A stretch of 64,000 bases of DNA from Paracoccaceae bacterium (GTDB lineage: Bacteria > Pseudomonadota > Alphaproteobacteria > Rhodobacterales > Rhodobacteraceae), in contig JAWPMR010000001.1 in NCBI GenBank assembly GCA_033344815.1, positions 296,136-360,135 on the forward strand. Direction: 5' to 3'. Of the stretch, positions 19,989 to 29,388 are shown piece after piece. The notes beneath the pieces were generated by a model. That model ran no database searches, was not told the origin of the DNA, and was given only the letters and a program-made list of their open reading frames with translations. The position numbers were made by a program, and so were the translations under genes. Every line of letters starts with the position of its first letter. Position 1 is the first letter of the stretch.

Positions 19989-21239
19989 ATGCGTTATTCG
20001 GGTTTCAAAGTCATCAAAGAGGCGCTGACCGGGCATAAGGGTTGGAAACCCGCCTGGCGTGATCCAGAACCGCAAACCCATTATGACATCGTCATTATTG
20101 GCGGCGGCGGTCACGGGTTGGCGACGGCATATTACCTGGCAAAGGAATTCAAGCAAAAGCGCATTGCCGTTCTCGAAAAAGGCTGGATCGGGGGCGGCAA
20201 TGTCGGGCGTAACACTACTATCATCCGCTCGAACTACCTTTTGGACGGCAATCAGCCGTTTTACGAATTCTCCCTGAAACTCTGGGAAGGGTTGGAGCAG
20301 GATTTCAATTACAACGCGATGATTTCGCAACGTGGTATTTTGAACCTGATCCATTCTGACGCACAACGTGATGCCTTCATTCGCCGTGGGAATGCGATGA
20401 TCCTGAACGGGGCGGATGCAGAATTGCTCTCAACCGAACAGATCAAGGCGCGCTATCCGTTTTTAAACACAAAGGATGCACGGTTTCCGATCAAGGGTGG
20501 ATTGGCGCAGCATCGCGGGGGAACCGTGCGCCATGACGCGGTGGCCTGGGGCTATGCGCGCGGTGCGGACAGCCACGGCGTGGATATTATCCAGAACTGC
20601 GAAGTTACCGGGTTTCGGATCGAAAATGGTACCTGCTCCGGGGTCGAAACATCGCGTGGTTTCATCGGCGCATCCAAGATTGGATGCGCTGTAGCGGGAT
20701 CTTCCAGCCGCCTGATGTCGCATGCAAATATGCGCCTGCCTATGGAGAGTCAGGTGCTACAGGCCTTTGTCACTGAAGGATTAAAACCGGTGCTGCCGGG
20801 GGTCGTGACATTTGGGGCAGGCCATTTCTATGTTAGCCAGTCCGACAAAGGCGGGTTGGTTTTTGGCGGCGACCTGGATGGTTACAACTCCTATGCCCAA
20901 CGCGGCAATCTGCCCGTGGTCGAAGACGTCTGCGAAGGCGGCATGGCGATCTTCCCGGCATTGGGGCGTGCGCGCCTGCTGCGCATGTGGGGCGGTATCA
21001 TGGACATGTCGATGGATGGCTCGCCGATCATCGACCGGACCCATATCGACGGTCTCTATTTCAACGGCGGCTGGTGTTATGGCGGTTTCAAGGCAACCCC
21101 GGCGAGCGGCTTTTGTTTCGCCCATTTGCTGGCCAGGGACGCGCCCCATCCCACCGCCACGGCGTTCCGGTTTGATCGGTTCGAAAAGGGTCTCATGATA
21201 GACGAAAAAGGCGTGGGCAATCAGCCCAATCTGCATTGA
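19989..21239 (+). CDS. mgdA: N-methylglutamate dehydrogenase subunit A / sarcosine oxidase beta-like FAD protein
   Basis: A 416-residue flavoprotein of the DAO/SoxB family. The dinucleotide motif is VIIGGGGHGLATAYYLAKEF. GNVGRNTTIIRSNYLLDGNQ and GGTVRHDAVAWGYARGAD are diagnostic of the beta subunit of heterotetrameric sarcosine oxidase; the His in VRHDAVAW corresponds to the site of covalent FMN attachment in that enzyme. It heads a four-gene unit (beta, delta, alpha, gamma order). By family alone it could be sarcosine oxidase; because mgsABC and gmaS lie on the same island, the N-methylglutamate dehydrogenase role, oxidising N-methylglutamate to glutamate and formaldehyde or a folate-bound one-carbon unit, is preferred. 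Confidence 0.88.
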   Translation: MRYSGFKVIKEALTGHKGWKPAWRDPEPQTHYDIVIIGGGGHGLATAYYLAKEFKQKRIAVLEKGWIGGGNVGRNTTIIRSNYLLDGNQPFYEFSLKLWEGLEQDFNYNAMISQRGILNLIHSDAQRDAFIRRGNAMILNGADAELLSTEQIKARYPFLNTKDARFPIKGGLAQHRGGTVRHDAVAWGYARGADSHGVDIIQNCEVTGFRIENGTCSGVETSRGFIGASKIGCAVAGSSSRLMSHANMRLPMESQVLQAFVTEGLKPVLPGVVTFGAGHFYVSQSDKGGLVFGGDLDGYNSYAQRGNLPVVEDVCEGGMAIFPALGRARLLRMWGGIMDMSMDGSPIIDRTHIDGLYFNGGWCYGGFKATPASGFCFAHLLARDAPHPTATAFRFDRFEKGLMIDEKGVGNQPNLH

Positions 21240-21257
21240 GCGCACTGGAAAAACGAA

Positions 21258-21545
21258 ATGATTATTGACCACCCCCTGCTCGGCCCGCGCGATGCCGCTG
21301 AATTCACCTATATGGGGGACGCGAAACTGATCGACCGCCCGGATTGGAAATCGGGCACAGCGGCACGGGATTTTTACGAATATGGGTATTTGCGCGACAA
21401 TCCCGCTGGATGGCATGAAGAATTGTGGTTTCATGAGGCCGGGGACCGATCATGGCTGGTTGTGACACGTAACACGCTCACTCATGAAATCTCCAAGGTT
21501 GAAATGGCGCGCGATGTCGCCCGCAAGCGGGGGCGCAGCACATGA
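21258..21545 (+). CDS. mgdB: N-methylglutamate dehydrogenase subunit B / sarcosine oxidase delta-like protein
   Basis: A 95-residue delta-like subunit: MIIDHPLLGPRDAAEFTYMG, YEYGYLRDNPAGWHEELWFH and WLVVTRNTLTHEI give the family pattern. True sarcosine oxidase delta subunits bind zinc through three Cys and one His, with a CPxCGPR start. Here the Cys positions are HPLLGPR and EAGDRSW, with no Cys in the whole protein, so zinc cannot be bound the usual way. This departure fits a dehydrogenase paralogue rather than authentic sarcosine oxidase. It starts 18 bases after mgdA and its stop overlaps the mgdC start (ATGA). Confidence 0.85.
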   Translation: MIIDHPLLGPRDAAEFTYMGDAKLIDRPDWKSGTAARDFYEYGYLRDNPAGWHEELWFHEAGDRSWLVVTRNTLTHEISKVEMARDVARKRGRST

Positions 21546-24481
21546 GCCAGATCAACCGACTGCCGACTGGCGGGCAAATCACGCGCGACAAAACACATAA
21601 ATTCCTGTTTGATAACAAGACATACCTCGGGCATCCTGGCGATACGCTGGCTTCGGCATTGCTGGCCAATGGTGTGCGCCTGATGGGACGCTCGTTTAAA
21701 TACCATCGCCCGCGCGGTGTTCTGAGCGCAGGGTCTGAGGAGCCCAACGCGCTGGTGGAGTTGCGCGGCGGCGACAGGCAGGAACCCAACACCCGCGCCA
21801 CAACGGCAGAGCTTTATGATGGGTTGTTTGCCAAAAGCCAAAACCGGCTGGGGTCGCTTCGGTTTGATCTGCTCGCGATCAACGACCGGCTGTCCAATTT
21901 CTTGACCGCTGGGTTTTACTACAAAACGTTTATGTGGCCTGCTGCGTTTTGGGAAAAGCTGTATGAACCGATCATTCGCCACGCGGCTGGATTGGGCGCG
22001 CTGTCGCTCAAGGACGATCCGGACACCTATGACAAAGGGTTCCTGCATTGTGATTTGCTGATCATCGGCGCAGGACCGGCCGGGTTGGCGGCCGCGCTGA
22101 CTGCCGGTCGGGCAGGTGCAGACGTCATCCTTGCGGACGAAGATTTCCGTTTGGGCGGACGGCTGAACGGCGAAACCCATGCGCTTGGCAATCAATCGGG
22201 CGCAGACTGGGCAAACGAGACCGTTGCCGAACTCGCCAGCCTGAAAAACGTGCGATTGATGTCCAGAACGACCGTGATAGGGGCCTTTGATCATGGCATT
22301 TATGGGGCGCTGGAACGCATCAGCGACCATCTGCATGCCCCCGCGCCGGGCAAACCGCGTCAAGTCCTCTGGCGTATCTATACCCGCCAAACGATACTTG
22401 CCGCAGGCGCGACCGAGCGTCCGATTGCATTTGACAACAATGACCGGCCCGGGATCATGCTGGGGTCTGCCCTGCGCACCTATGCCAACCGGTTCGCCGT
22501 AGCCGCCGACAAACGCGTCGCGATTTTCACCAATAACGACGACGGGCATCGCACGGCCACTGATCTTCACGCGAAGGGTGTAAAAATCGCTGCCGTCGTG
22601 GATGTGCGCGCGGATGCCCCGCGCAGCATGGACTACGAAGTGCTCCACGGTGAAGTGGTCAATACGCGCGGTCGACTTGGCCTTTCGTTTGTGGACCTTA
22701 AACTCGCCGATGGATCGACGCGAATTCTGGAATGCGGCGCTTTGGGTATGTCGGGCGGGTGGAACCCCAATGTGCACATGACATGCCACCAACGGGGTCG
22801 CCCGACATGGAGCAATGACATCGCGGCCTTCGTTCCGGGCAAAGACCTGCCGCCCGGAATGATCGTGGCGGGTGCAGCAAATGGCACGCTTTCCACCTTT
22901 GGCGCGCTACAGGGTGGGGCCCAAGCGGCGCGTGATGCTTTGGGTTCAAAAACTCCTCTGCCCGATCTGCCGCAAGCCGAAGATGCGCCCGTGAACCTCA
23001 AGCCATTCTGGTATGTTGAGGGCTGTTCCCGGGCTTGGCTCGATCAGCAAAACGACGTCACGGTCAAAGACGTCCGGCTCAGCCATCAGGAAGGGTTCCG
23101 CTCGGTTGAGCATCTCAAACGCTATACCACGCTGGGCATGGCCACGGATCAGGGCAAAACGTCAAACATGGGCGGCCTTGCGATTATGGCCGAACTGGCG
23201 GGCAAGACGATCCCAGAAGTTGGTACCACCATCTTCCGCCCGCCCTACACACCCACGGCCATTGGTGCCTTTGGTGGTCGCCACCGCGGCCAGGAATTCC
23301 ACCCCAAACGCCTGACCCCCAGCCATAAGTGGGCGGAGGAACAAGGCGCGGTCTTTGTCGAGGTCGGCAATTGGATGCGCGCGCAGTGGTTCCCACGCGC
23401 CGGTGAAACCACATGGCGGCAAAGCGTGGACCGCGAAGTGCTCGCCACGCGGGCCTCAGTCGGTGTATGCGACGTGACAACATTGGGCAAAGTGGACGTT
23501 CAAGGGACCGACGCGGCCGCGTTCCTGAACAAAATCTATTGTAACGGCTTTGCAAACCTTGCTGTCGGCAAGACCCGCTATGGTCTGATGCTGCGTGAAG
23601 ACGGCATTGCGATGGATGATGGCACCGCCGCCCGTCTGGCCGAGGATCATTTCGTCGTCACGACCACCACAGCCAACGCCCTGCCCGTCTACCGTCACAT
23701 GGAATTTGTGCGTCAATGCCTGTTTCCGGATCTGGATGTGCAATTGATCTCAACGACCGAAGCCTGGGCGCAATATGCCGTATCCGGACCAAACAGTCGC
23801 CGGGTTCTCAGCAAGCTCGTCGATCAAGACATGTCAAACGAGGCGTTTCCGTTCATGGCTTGTGCCAACATCACAATCTGCGGGGGCTTGCGCGCACGGC
23901 TGTTTCGCATCTCCTTCAGCGGCGAGTTGGCTTATGAAATCGCTGCGCCGACGGCCTATGGCGATGCCTTGATGCGCAGAATTATGGACGCCGGAGCGGA
24001 GTTTGACATCACCCCTTACGGCACCGAAGCGCTTGGCGTTATGCGGATCGAAAAAGGCCACGCAGCGGGCAACGAGTTGAACGGCACCACCACTGCGCAA
24101 AATCTTGGGATGGGGCGCATGGTTTCAAAAGCCAAAGACAGCATTGGGTCCATCCTGTCGGAACGCACAGGTTTGAACGCAGAGGGTGATTTACGCCAGG
24201 TCGGGATCAAACCTGTGGATATAACCGCCACCGTGCCAGCGGGCGCGCATTTGATGGGTGCAGATGGCCCGGTGGACGCGGCTCATGCGCAGGGATATGT
24301 GACTTCAGCCTGTCATTCTCCCAATTTGGGGCATGCAATCGCGCTGGCGTTTTTGAAAGATGGCGACCAACGGTTTGGCGAACGCATGAGGCTGGTAAGC
24401 CCGCTCACAGATGTCGAAACCGAAGTAGAGATCGTCAGCGCCCATTTCATTGACCCAGAGGGGGAACGGCTTCGTGCATGA
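21542..24481 (+). CDS. mgdC: N-methylglutamate dehydrogenase subunit C / sarcosine oxidase alpha-like protein
   Basis: A 979-residue multidomain protein. Residues about 10-95 form the N-terminal SoxA domain that resembles 2Fe-2S ferredoxin (YLGHPGDTLASALLANGVRL). A dinucleotide-binding domain begins at LLIIGAGPAGLAAALTAGRA, about residue 172. ILAAGATERPIAFDNNDRPG lies in the middle. From about 600 on is a GcvT-like folate-binding domain (WFPRAGETTWRQSVDREVLA, LEAY-type ending replaced by SFSGELAYEIAAP, and RIEKGHAAGNELNGTTT). It channels the demethylated carbon to tetrahydrofolate in the sarcosine oxidase model. It overlaps mgdB by 4 bases and mgdD by 8. Confidence 0.9.
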   Translation: MSQINRLPTGGQITRDKTHKFLFDNKTYLGHPGDTLASALLANGVRLMGRSFKYHRPRGVLSAGSEEPNALVELRGGDRQEPNTRATTAELYDGLFAKSQNRLGSLRFDLLAINDRLSNFLTAGFYYKTFMWPAAFWEKLYEPIIRHAAGLGALSLKDDPDTYDKGFLHCDLLIIGAGPAGLAAALTAGRAGADVILADEDFRLGGRLNGETHALGNQSGADWANETVAELASLKNVRLMSRTTVIGAFDHGIYGALERISDHLHAPAPGKPRQVLWRIYTRQTILAAGATERPIAFDNNDRPGIMLGSALRTYANRFAVAADKRVAIFTNNDDGHRTATDLHAKGVKIAAVVDVRADAPRSMDYEVLHGEVVNTRGRLGLSFVDLKLADGSTRILECGALGMSGGWNPNVHMTCHQRGRPTWSNDIAAFVPGKDLPPGMIVAGAANGTLSTFGALQGGAQAARDALGSKTPLPDLPQAEDAPVNLKPFWYVEGCSRAWLDQQNDVTVKDVRLSHQEGFRSVEHLKRYTTLGMATDQGKTSNMGGLAIMAELAGKTIPEVGTTIFRPPYTPTAIGAFGGRHRGQEFHPKRLTPSHKWAEEQGAVFVEVGNWMRAQWFPRAGETTWRQSVDREVLATRASVGVCDVTTLGKVDVQGTDAAAFLNKIYCNGFANLAVGKTRYGLMLREDGIAMDDGTAARLAEDHFVVTTTTANALPVYRHMEFVRQCLFPDLDVQLISTTEAWAQYAVSGPNSRRVLSKLVDQDMSNEAFPFMACANITICGGLRARLFRISFSGELAYEIAAPTAYGDALMRRIMDAGAEFDITPYGTEALGVMRIEKGHAAGNELNGTTTAQNLGMGRMVSKAKDSIGSILSERTGLNAEGDLRQVGIKPVDITATVPAGAHLMGADGPVDAAHAQGYVTSACHSPNLGHAIALAFLKDGDQRFGERMRLVSPLTDVETEVEIVSAHFIDPEGERLRA

Positions 24482-25037
24482 TCTAAAGCCACTCACCGCT
24501 CTAGGTGGAACCGAACCCCGCAATGACCGGTTTGATCACGTGAGCATCGTGGAAAATGACGGTCTGGCATTGGCCTCTGTTGCCGCGCGCCTGGGTCAGG
24601 AAAAAGCATGCCGCGCGGCTCTAAAGTCCCTTTTGGGAGCCGTGCCAGCACCCGGAAAGGCCCGATTGCGCGACCCGAAAGCAGGCTTCTGGATGGGCCC
24701 TGATCAATGGATGATCGGTGCGCCACGCGACAGTCATGAACTGTTGGCCGAAACCCTCAAGACGCGCTTTGGCGAGTGCGCTTCGGTCACCGAACAATCC
24801 GGCGCTTGGGTCTGTTTTGATGTCATTGGAGACGGCATGGCCGATATGTGTGAACGTCTTTGCGCAGTTCCGATCCGGCGTATGCAAAGCGGTGATGCAC
24901 AGCGCACCGTGATCCATCAAATGGGGTGTTTTGTCATCCGGCGCGCGGAACAAGACCACATCCGAATCCTAGGGCCGCGCGCTTCGGCAGGATCACTTCA
25001 CCATGCATTGATCACGGCAGCGCAGGCGACTGCCTAG
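24474..25037 (+). CDS. mgdD: N-methylglutamate dehydrogenase subunit D / sarcosine oxidase gamma-like protein
   Basis: A 187-residue gamma-like subunit. The GTG at 24474 is chosen because it follows GAGGGGGAACGG, gives the family-like start VHDLKPLTALGG, and overlaps the mgdC stop by 8 bases. DPKAGFWMGPDQWMIGAPRD and VTEQSGAWVCFDVIGDGMAD recall the truncated GcvT-like fold of SoxG. It closes the mgdABCD operon. Its TAG stop shares the four bases CTAG (25034-25037) with the stop of the convergent regulator gene. Confidence 0.83.
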   Translation: MHDLKPLTALGGTEPRNDRFDHVSIVENDGLALASVAARLGQEKACRAALKSLLGAVPAPGKARLRDPKAGFWMGPDQWMIGAPRDSHELLAETLKTRFGECASVTEQSGAWVCFDVIGDGMADMCERLCAVPIRRMQSGDAQRTVIHQMGCFVIRRAEQDHIRILGPRASAGSLHHALITAAQATA

Positions 25038-26038
25038 GCCTGAGGCACAATCGCGTTGTCGCGCACGCGGAACATATTGACCTTTTCACGCTCTTCGCGC
25101 GGATGGGTCGCAAAGACGTCCATATAGGTTTTAATCAGCGACGAAGATGTCGAATACCCCACGGCCAGCGCGATTTCCGTCATGGAAAGGTTGCCATATA
25201 ACAGCAGCTGCCGCGCTCGATGCATGCGCAGGGATTTGTAATACCCATGCGGTGTATTGCCGGTGGTTTTGTAAAACACCCGTTCCAATTGTCGCACCGA
25301 CAGGCCAACCTCTTGCGCAACATCCGCTATGTTCAATGGATCCTCGATGTGATCGGCAAACATCTCGATGGAACGGCGGACAGCAGGGGGCAACATATCG
25401 TTCGTACTTTCGGCAGCAAAGGTTGGTTTGCGTTGCGAAACCCCCTGCCCGCGCACCAAAGGATGCTGGAACCAACAGGCCACTTCTGTTGCCACATCAC
25501 CGCCAGAAGCGGCCTCAATCAGGTGTAGTGACAGATCAAATGCTGCCCCCGCCCCTGAGGCCGTCACCCGGGTGCGATCAATCATAATGACGTCTTCGGT
25601 CGCTAGCAGATCGGGGAATTCGGTGGAAAACGCCGTCTCATAACACCAATGCACCGAAGTCGTGTGTTGCTCTAGCAGGCCTGAGCGCGCCAAAGGGAAT
25701 ATCCCGCCACTGATTGCACCCATAGTGACGCCGTGCCGGGCGAGCCTGCGCAGTTTTCCTTCGGCCTCAACAGGATGCTGAAACCGCGAGAATGGCCCGC
25801 TCAGAAGGTAGATCTGATCAAGGTCAGCCGCCTCCTTCAGGGAGAGGTCCGGCTCAAACCAGACATGCGCACTGGCCTCCACGCGCCGCCCATCCTCAGA
25901 AATCAACTGCCAGCCAAACACCTCCTGCCCAACGATCTCATTAGCTGCCCGCAGAGGTTCGATCATCGAGGTCAGGCAAGCCATGGGAAAACCCGGGAAG
26001 ATCAGAAATCCAATATCAACTTTATTATTCTGGTTCAT
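25034..26038 (-). CDS. GlxA-family AraC-type transcriptional regulator
   Basis: A 334-residue regulator with an N-terminal DJ-1/PfpI-like amidotransferase domain (VDIGFLIFPGFPMACLTSMI) and a C-terminal AraC pair of helix-turn-helix motifs (VGLSVRQLERVFYKTTGNTP and MTEIALAVGYSTSSSLIK). This architecture is shared with GbdR and related activators of glycine betaine, dimethylglycine and carnitine catabolism. It converges on mgdD and diverges from the XRE-cupin gene with 95 bases between. Control of mgdABCD, or formerly of the lost betaine genes, is an inference from family and place. Confidence 0.9.
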   Translation of the reverse strand: MNQNNKVDIGFLIFPGFPMACLTSMIEPLRAANEIVGQEVFGWQLISEDGRRVEASAHVWFEPDLSLKEAADLDQIYLLSGPFSRFQHPVEAEGKLRRLARHGVTMGAISGGIFPLARSGLLEQHTTSVHWCYETAFSTEFPDLLATEDVIMIDRTRVTASGAGAAFDLSLHLIEAASGGDVATEVACWFQHPLVRGQGVSQRKPTFAAESTNDMLPPAVRRSIEMFADHIEDPLNIADVAQEVGLSVRQLERVFYKTTGNTPHGYYKSLRMHRARQLLLYGNLSMTEIALAVGYSTSSSLIKTYMDVFATHPREEREKVNMFRVRDNAIVPQA

Positions 26039-26133
26039 AAAAATATCCTATCAGGAAAATTCCGTGCTATTCTAGAGATCCCAGCAGACATTTTGCTTGA
26101 TCTGCGCGTCTCAAAGAACCATGCGATAGTGCA

Positions 26134-26790
26134 ATGAACATTGAAAAACCAGATGCTGCCATGACACCAACGCTGTTGAAGCAAGACCCGCACCGGGTTG
26201 TTGAGAACCGCGAAAAAAACCTCGAAGTTGCAATCGGGCGGGAAGTCCGCGCCTATCGGCGCAAGCAAGAGATTACCGTAGCGGATTTATCTGCCACAAC
26301 CGGTCTTTCCATCGGGATGCTCTCCAAGATCGAAAATGGGAATACCTCGCCGTCGCTGACAACGTTGAAAACACTGGCGAATGCGCTTTCCGTTCCTTTG
26401 ACCGCGTTTTTTCGTAGGTTCGAAGAGACCCGCACAGCTGTTCATACCAAAGCAGGCGAAGGCGTGGAATTGGAACGTGCCGGCACGCGCGCCAATCATC
26501 AATATGATTTGCTGGGGCATATCGGTTCAAACGCGAGCGGGGTGATTGTAGAACCCTACCTCATCACCTTGTCTAATGAGGCCGATGTTTTTCCAACCTT
26601 CCAGCATGCAGGGATTGAGACGATTTACATGCTTGAAGGCGAGGTGGATTATCGGCATGGCGATGCTGTCTACCCCCTCAAGCCCGGCGATACCCTTTTC
26701 TTTGATGCGGACGCGCCTCACGGCCCCGAAAACCTCGTAGCGCTGCCTGCCCGGTATCTTTCTGTGATCAGCTACCCACAAGACAGCTGA
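26134..26790 (+). CDS. XRE-family regulator with C-terminal cupin domain
   Basis: A 218-residue protein. Residues about 34-90 form a helix-turn-helix (VADLSATTGLSIGMLSKIEN, then SPSLTTLKTLANALSVPLTAFF). Residues about 110-215 form a cupin (GIETIYMLEGEVDYRHGDAV and PLKPGDTLFFDADAPHGPE). In related roseobacters such regulators sit next to the mgs/gmaS genes; here the downstream mgsA is 4.3 kb away because two IS110 elements and gene debris lie between. A downstream ATG at codon 10 is an alternative start. Ligand unknown. Confidence 0.9.
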   Translation: MNIEKPDAAMTPTLLKQDPHRVVENREKNLEVAIGREVRAYRRKQEITVADLSATTGLSIGMLSKIENGNTSPSLTTLKTLANALSVPLTAFFRRFEETRTAVHTKAGEGVELERAGTRANHQYDLLGHIGSNASGVIVEPYLITLSNEADVFPTFQHAGIETIYMLEGEVDYRHGDAVYPLKPGDTLFFDADAPHGPENLVALPARYLSVISYPQDS

Positions 26791-26910
26791 GGTCTGCCCA
26801 GTACTTCAACCATATAAAAATATGTTATTTGGCAGACATATACCATATATATCTAAAGTATCAAATTAATGCGATAGCCTGGACCCACATCCCTTCGGAA
26901 CGGGACTGGC

Positions 26911-27560
26911 TCATTCTTGCAAGGCAGCTTCTGTTTCCAGTTCCGGCCATACCCCGGGCGACGTGGGTTGTCCTTCATCAAACTGAGACAGGTCGTCCAA
27001 CATCATGGGGCGATTGGCGATAAAACCTTTGTAGGTCGCTGGTTCCTCAGGCAAATTACGGTGCAAACGGCGGCTCCACTTCGGCACTCTCATCACGTCC
27101 TGAAAACTGCACAGATAACAGCGGATCGGGAATACAAGCGCGTTGGAACGCGGCAACCTAGGAATTTGAGCGGGTACGACAATGCCCTTTTCAAGGGCCA
27201 TTGGGACCGGGGCATGCCATTCGAAAAAGTTCATGCCAATGTCAAAATCAGGTGACCAATCGGCCTGCGCCGTCACCAGACCCGCATTTACCCATAGAAT
27301 GTCATCACGTTGATCCAAAGGCCAAAATCGCTCGTGCCTGCCGCAAGATTTATTCCATCGGACCGTAAGGCAAGGTCGCCTGGCCCAGAAACGTGAAACT
27401 GTGATCAATGCGCAGAGGCTTGTCGATCCAGCGCAATGTGTGGCCGTCCCAATGCAGCTCAAACAAATCGGGTTAGCCCTTAGACTTGAACGCCGTGATC
27501 AATTCCAGCAGATTCCAGCCTTTCAGCGTCATATGAGGCAGCGATTTACAACGCAACGGA
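26911..27560 (-). pseudogene. Haem-dependent oxidative N-demethylase-like gene (DUF3445), decayed
   Basis: On the minus strand, pieces in two frames read MTLKGWNLLELITAFKSKG, then DLFELHWDGHTLRWIDKPLR and DHSFTFLGQATLPYGPME, a stop, LWVNAGLVTAQADWSPDFDI, GMNFFEWHAPVPMALEKGI, then directly LPRSNALVFPIRCYLCSFQD and VPKWSRRLHRNLPEEPATYK. This matches the DUF3445/HODM alpha-like family that demethylates secondary amines such as dimethylamine. The jump from EKGI to LPRSN is an internal deletion of roughly 60-70 codons. Stops and at least one frame change also occur. It sits between the XRE-cupin gene and the IS110 element, within the methylamine island. Confidence 0.68.
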
Positions 27561-27615
27561 TCATCCGCCAACACCTGTGCGATCCTTCATTCCTGAGACG
27601 TCGTGTTCGTCCGCA

Positions 27616-27843
27616 TCAACGCGCTTTTAGTTGATCTATGCCATTCACGACCAGCCGTGACTTCACCGCGATATGAAAGAAGTTGCCGTCGTCAACGAAC
27701 TTTTCATCAGCATTCAAAATGGAGGCATAGGTTGAGCGCCCCGTCGCAATTTTCTCGACACTGCGCATTCTGACTCCGTCGATCACATAGGCCGTAACGG
27801 CCCGGACTATATGGGTCATTTTGAGGATCGAAACATTTATCAA
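27616..27843 (-). pseudogene. GcvT-family (aminomethyltransferase-like) gene fragment
   Basis: A 75-codon minus-strand frame contains EKIATGRSTYASILNADEKF followed by VDDGNFFHIAVKSRLVVNG, which recalls the folate-binding N-terminal region of GcvT-type demethylases. Nothing upstream or downstream completes it. It lies just upstream, in transcription order, of the decayed N-demethylase, as expected for a former methylated-amine gene set. Assignment rests on one short motif block. Confidence 0.45.
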
Positions 27844-28356
27844 GCCTGCTTTGGTTCACATGAATTCTCAATCAGATTTGGCGCTTGGCAATATGGTCAA
27901 AATATCATGCGGTGCCCATCCCGTTTCAGTCTACTAACTCTCCGCCGATATCCGCAAGGCGATGCGCCACCGCGAAAGCTCTCTAAGACTGGCCAGCGGG
28001 TATTCCCCCGGTTACGACCCTCTTTTAACAACAGGTATTGAACCTCAGCCTATCGTAGCTGTCATGTGTGATGTATATGGGCCCCTCCTGATTGCAACGG
28101 TCTGTTTGGTTCTGGTTTCGAGGGCGCGATTGCTGATGTAGGTCCGGCTTCTTAGTGCTGCCAGATATATCCGTAGCCAAGAGCCCCGATGGATTTCCGC
28201 TTGCTTCCCCCTCATCGCCCCTAAGGCATCGGTGTTGACCTTGCCGATCCACACATCAGGTTCGAGAAGCAACGGGTGTGACCCTTTTCCATCTCCTGGC
28301 AGATGTTGCAATTTTCCTGAGATTGCCCTCCTTTTGTCAGCATATCGAGACAATTT
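27844..28356. other. Region between gene debris and IS110 transposase, no intact gene
   Basis: No frame in these 513 bases resembles a known protein. It probably includes the right-hand non-coding end of the IS110 element next to the transposase stop at 28357, but element ends could not be defined by eye. Confidence 0.35.
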
Positions 28357-29388
28357 TCAACTGAATGACATCTCATGAGCCGGACAGTATTCTTGATCTC
28401 TCGATAGAAGTGACCAAATTATCCGTGCGTTCTTATTTGCCAGTGCGACCGCGACGACATTCGGATGTCGCCGTTCCCGCATCCGACCGATCCACTGGCT
28501 GCGCGCATCGGTCTTCCCAGCGGCACGGCTGAGCACAGCGCGCGCTCCACGGATGAGCAATGTTCGCAAGTATCGATCGCTGCGTTTGCTGATACCGAAC
28601 AGTCGAGCCTTTCCGCCACTCGAATGCTGTTTGGGAACTAACCCCAACCAAGCTGCAAATTGACGGCCGTTCTTGAAGCAGGACTTATCCCCGACTGCAG
28701 CGACCAAGGCTGTTGCTGTGATTGGCCCAACACCTTCAATTTGGCTAATGCGTTGGCACATCTCATTTCGACGGAAGAGGGTTTTGATCCGACGATTGTA
28801 ACCCGCGAGCCGATTGTCCAGTTCGGCCAATTCGTCACGCATGTCGCGCAACATATCAATGAAGATATCCCCAAAGCCGCTAACGTTGCTGTCAGCAATC
28901 TCACCTAGCGCGCGCCGGATGCGAGTAATATCCCGTGCCACCACGACACTATGCTCCCCGAGTAGACCACGAACCTGGTTCACCAGCCGCGTACGATTTG
29001 CAACCACGCGCTGACGGATACGATGGACAGCCTGGATCTCAAGCTGTTCGGCGGATTTTGGTGGCAGGAACCTCATTGATGGACGACCGACTGCCTCACA
29101 AATCGCTTCTACATCATTGCGACCGTTCTTATTGGATTTCACATACGGCTTGACAAACTGAGGCGATATCAGACGCACTTCGTGACCCAAATCCGTCAGA
29201 ACCCGCGCCCAATAGTGGGAACCGCAAAATGCTTTCATTCCAACAATACAAGGTTCAATTTCGGCGAAGAGCTGTGCAACGGCGTCGCGCTGCAGTGTCT
29301 TCCTCAGAACGATTTCATCCTTAGCATCGACACCGTGAACTTCAAAAACAAATTTGGCCAGATCAAAACCTATCCTCTTAATGTGTAT
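28357..29388 (-). mobile_element. IS110-family transposase, probably inactive
   Basis: An IS110-type transposase of about 343 residues: IGFDLAKFVFEVHGVD at the N-terminus, GMKAFCGSHYWARVL, YVKSNKNGRNDVEAICEAVG, then the C-terminal SQIEGVGPITATALVAAVGD and LGLVPKQHSSGGKARLFGIS. Two of the four expected DEDD catalytic acids look replaced: Glu by Lys in GMKAFCG and the first Asp by Gly in KNGRND. The natural start is also lost: an AGGAGG site (29398-29403) is followed 9 bases later by ATA (29386-29388) where ATG would be expected. The same frame stays open to 29658 with an unrelated N-terminal extension. The element splits the methylamine island. Confidence 0.88.

Noticed and set aside
21482..22792. 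A 436-codon open frame on the minus strand opposite mgdC
   Set aside because: It lies antisense to a well-supported gene, has no family motifs or ribosome binding site, and arises from the codon bias of the real frame.
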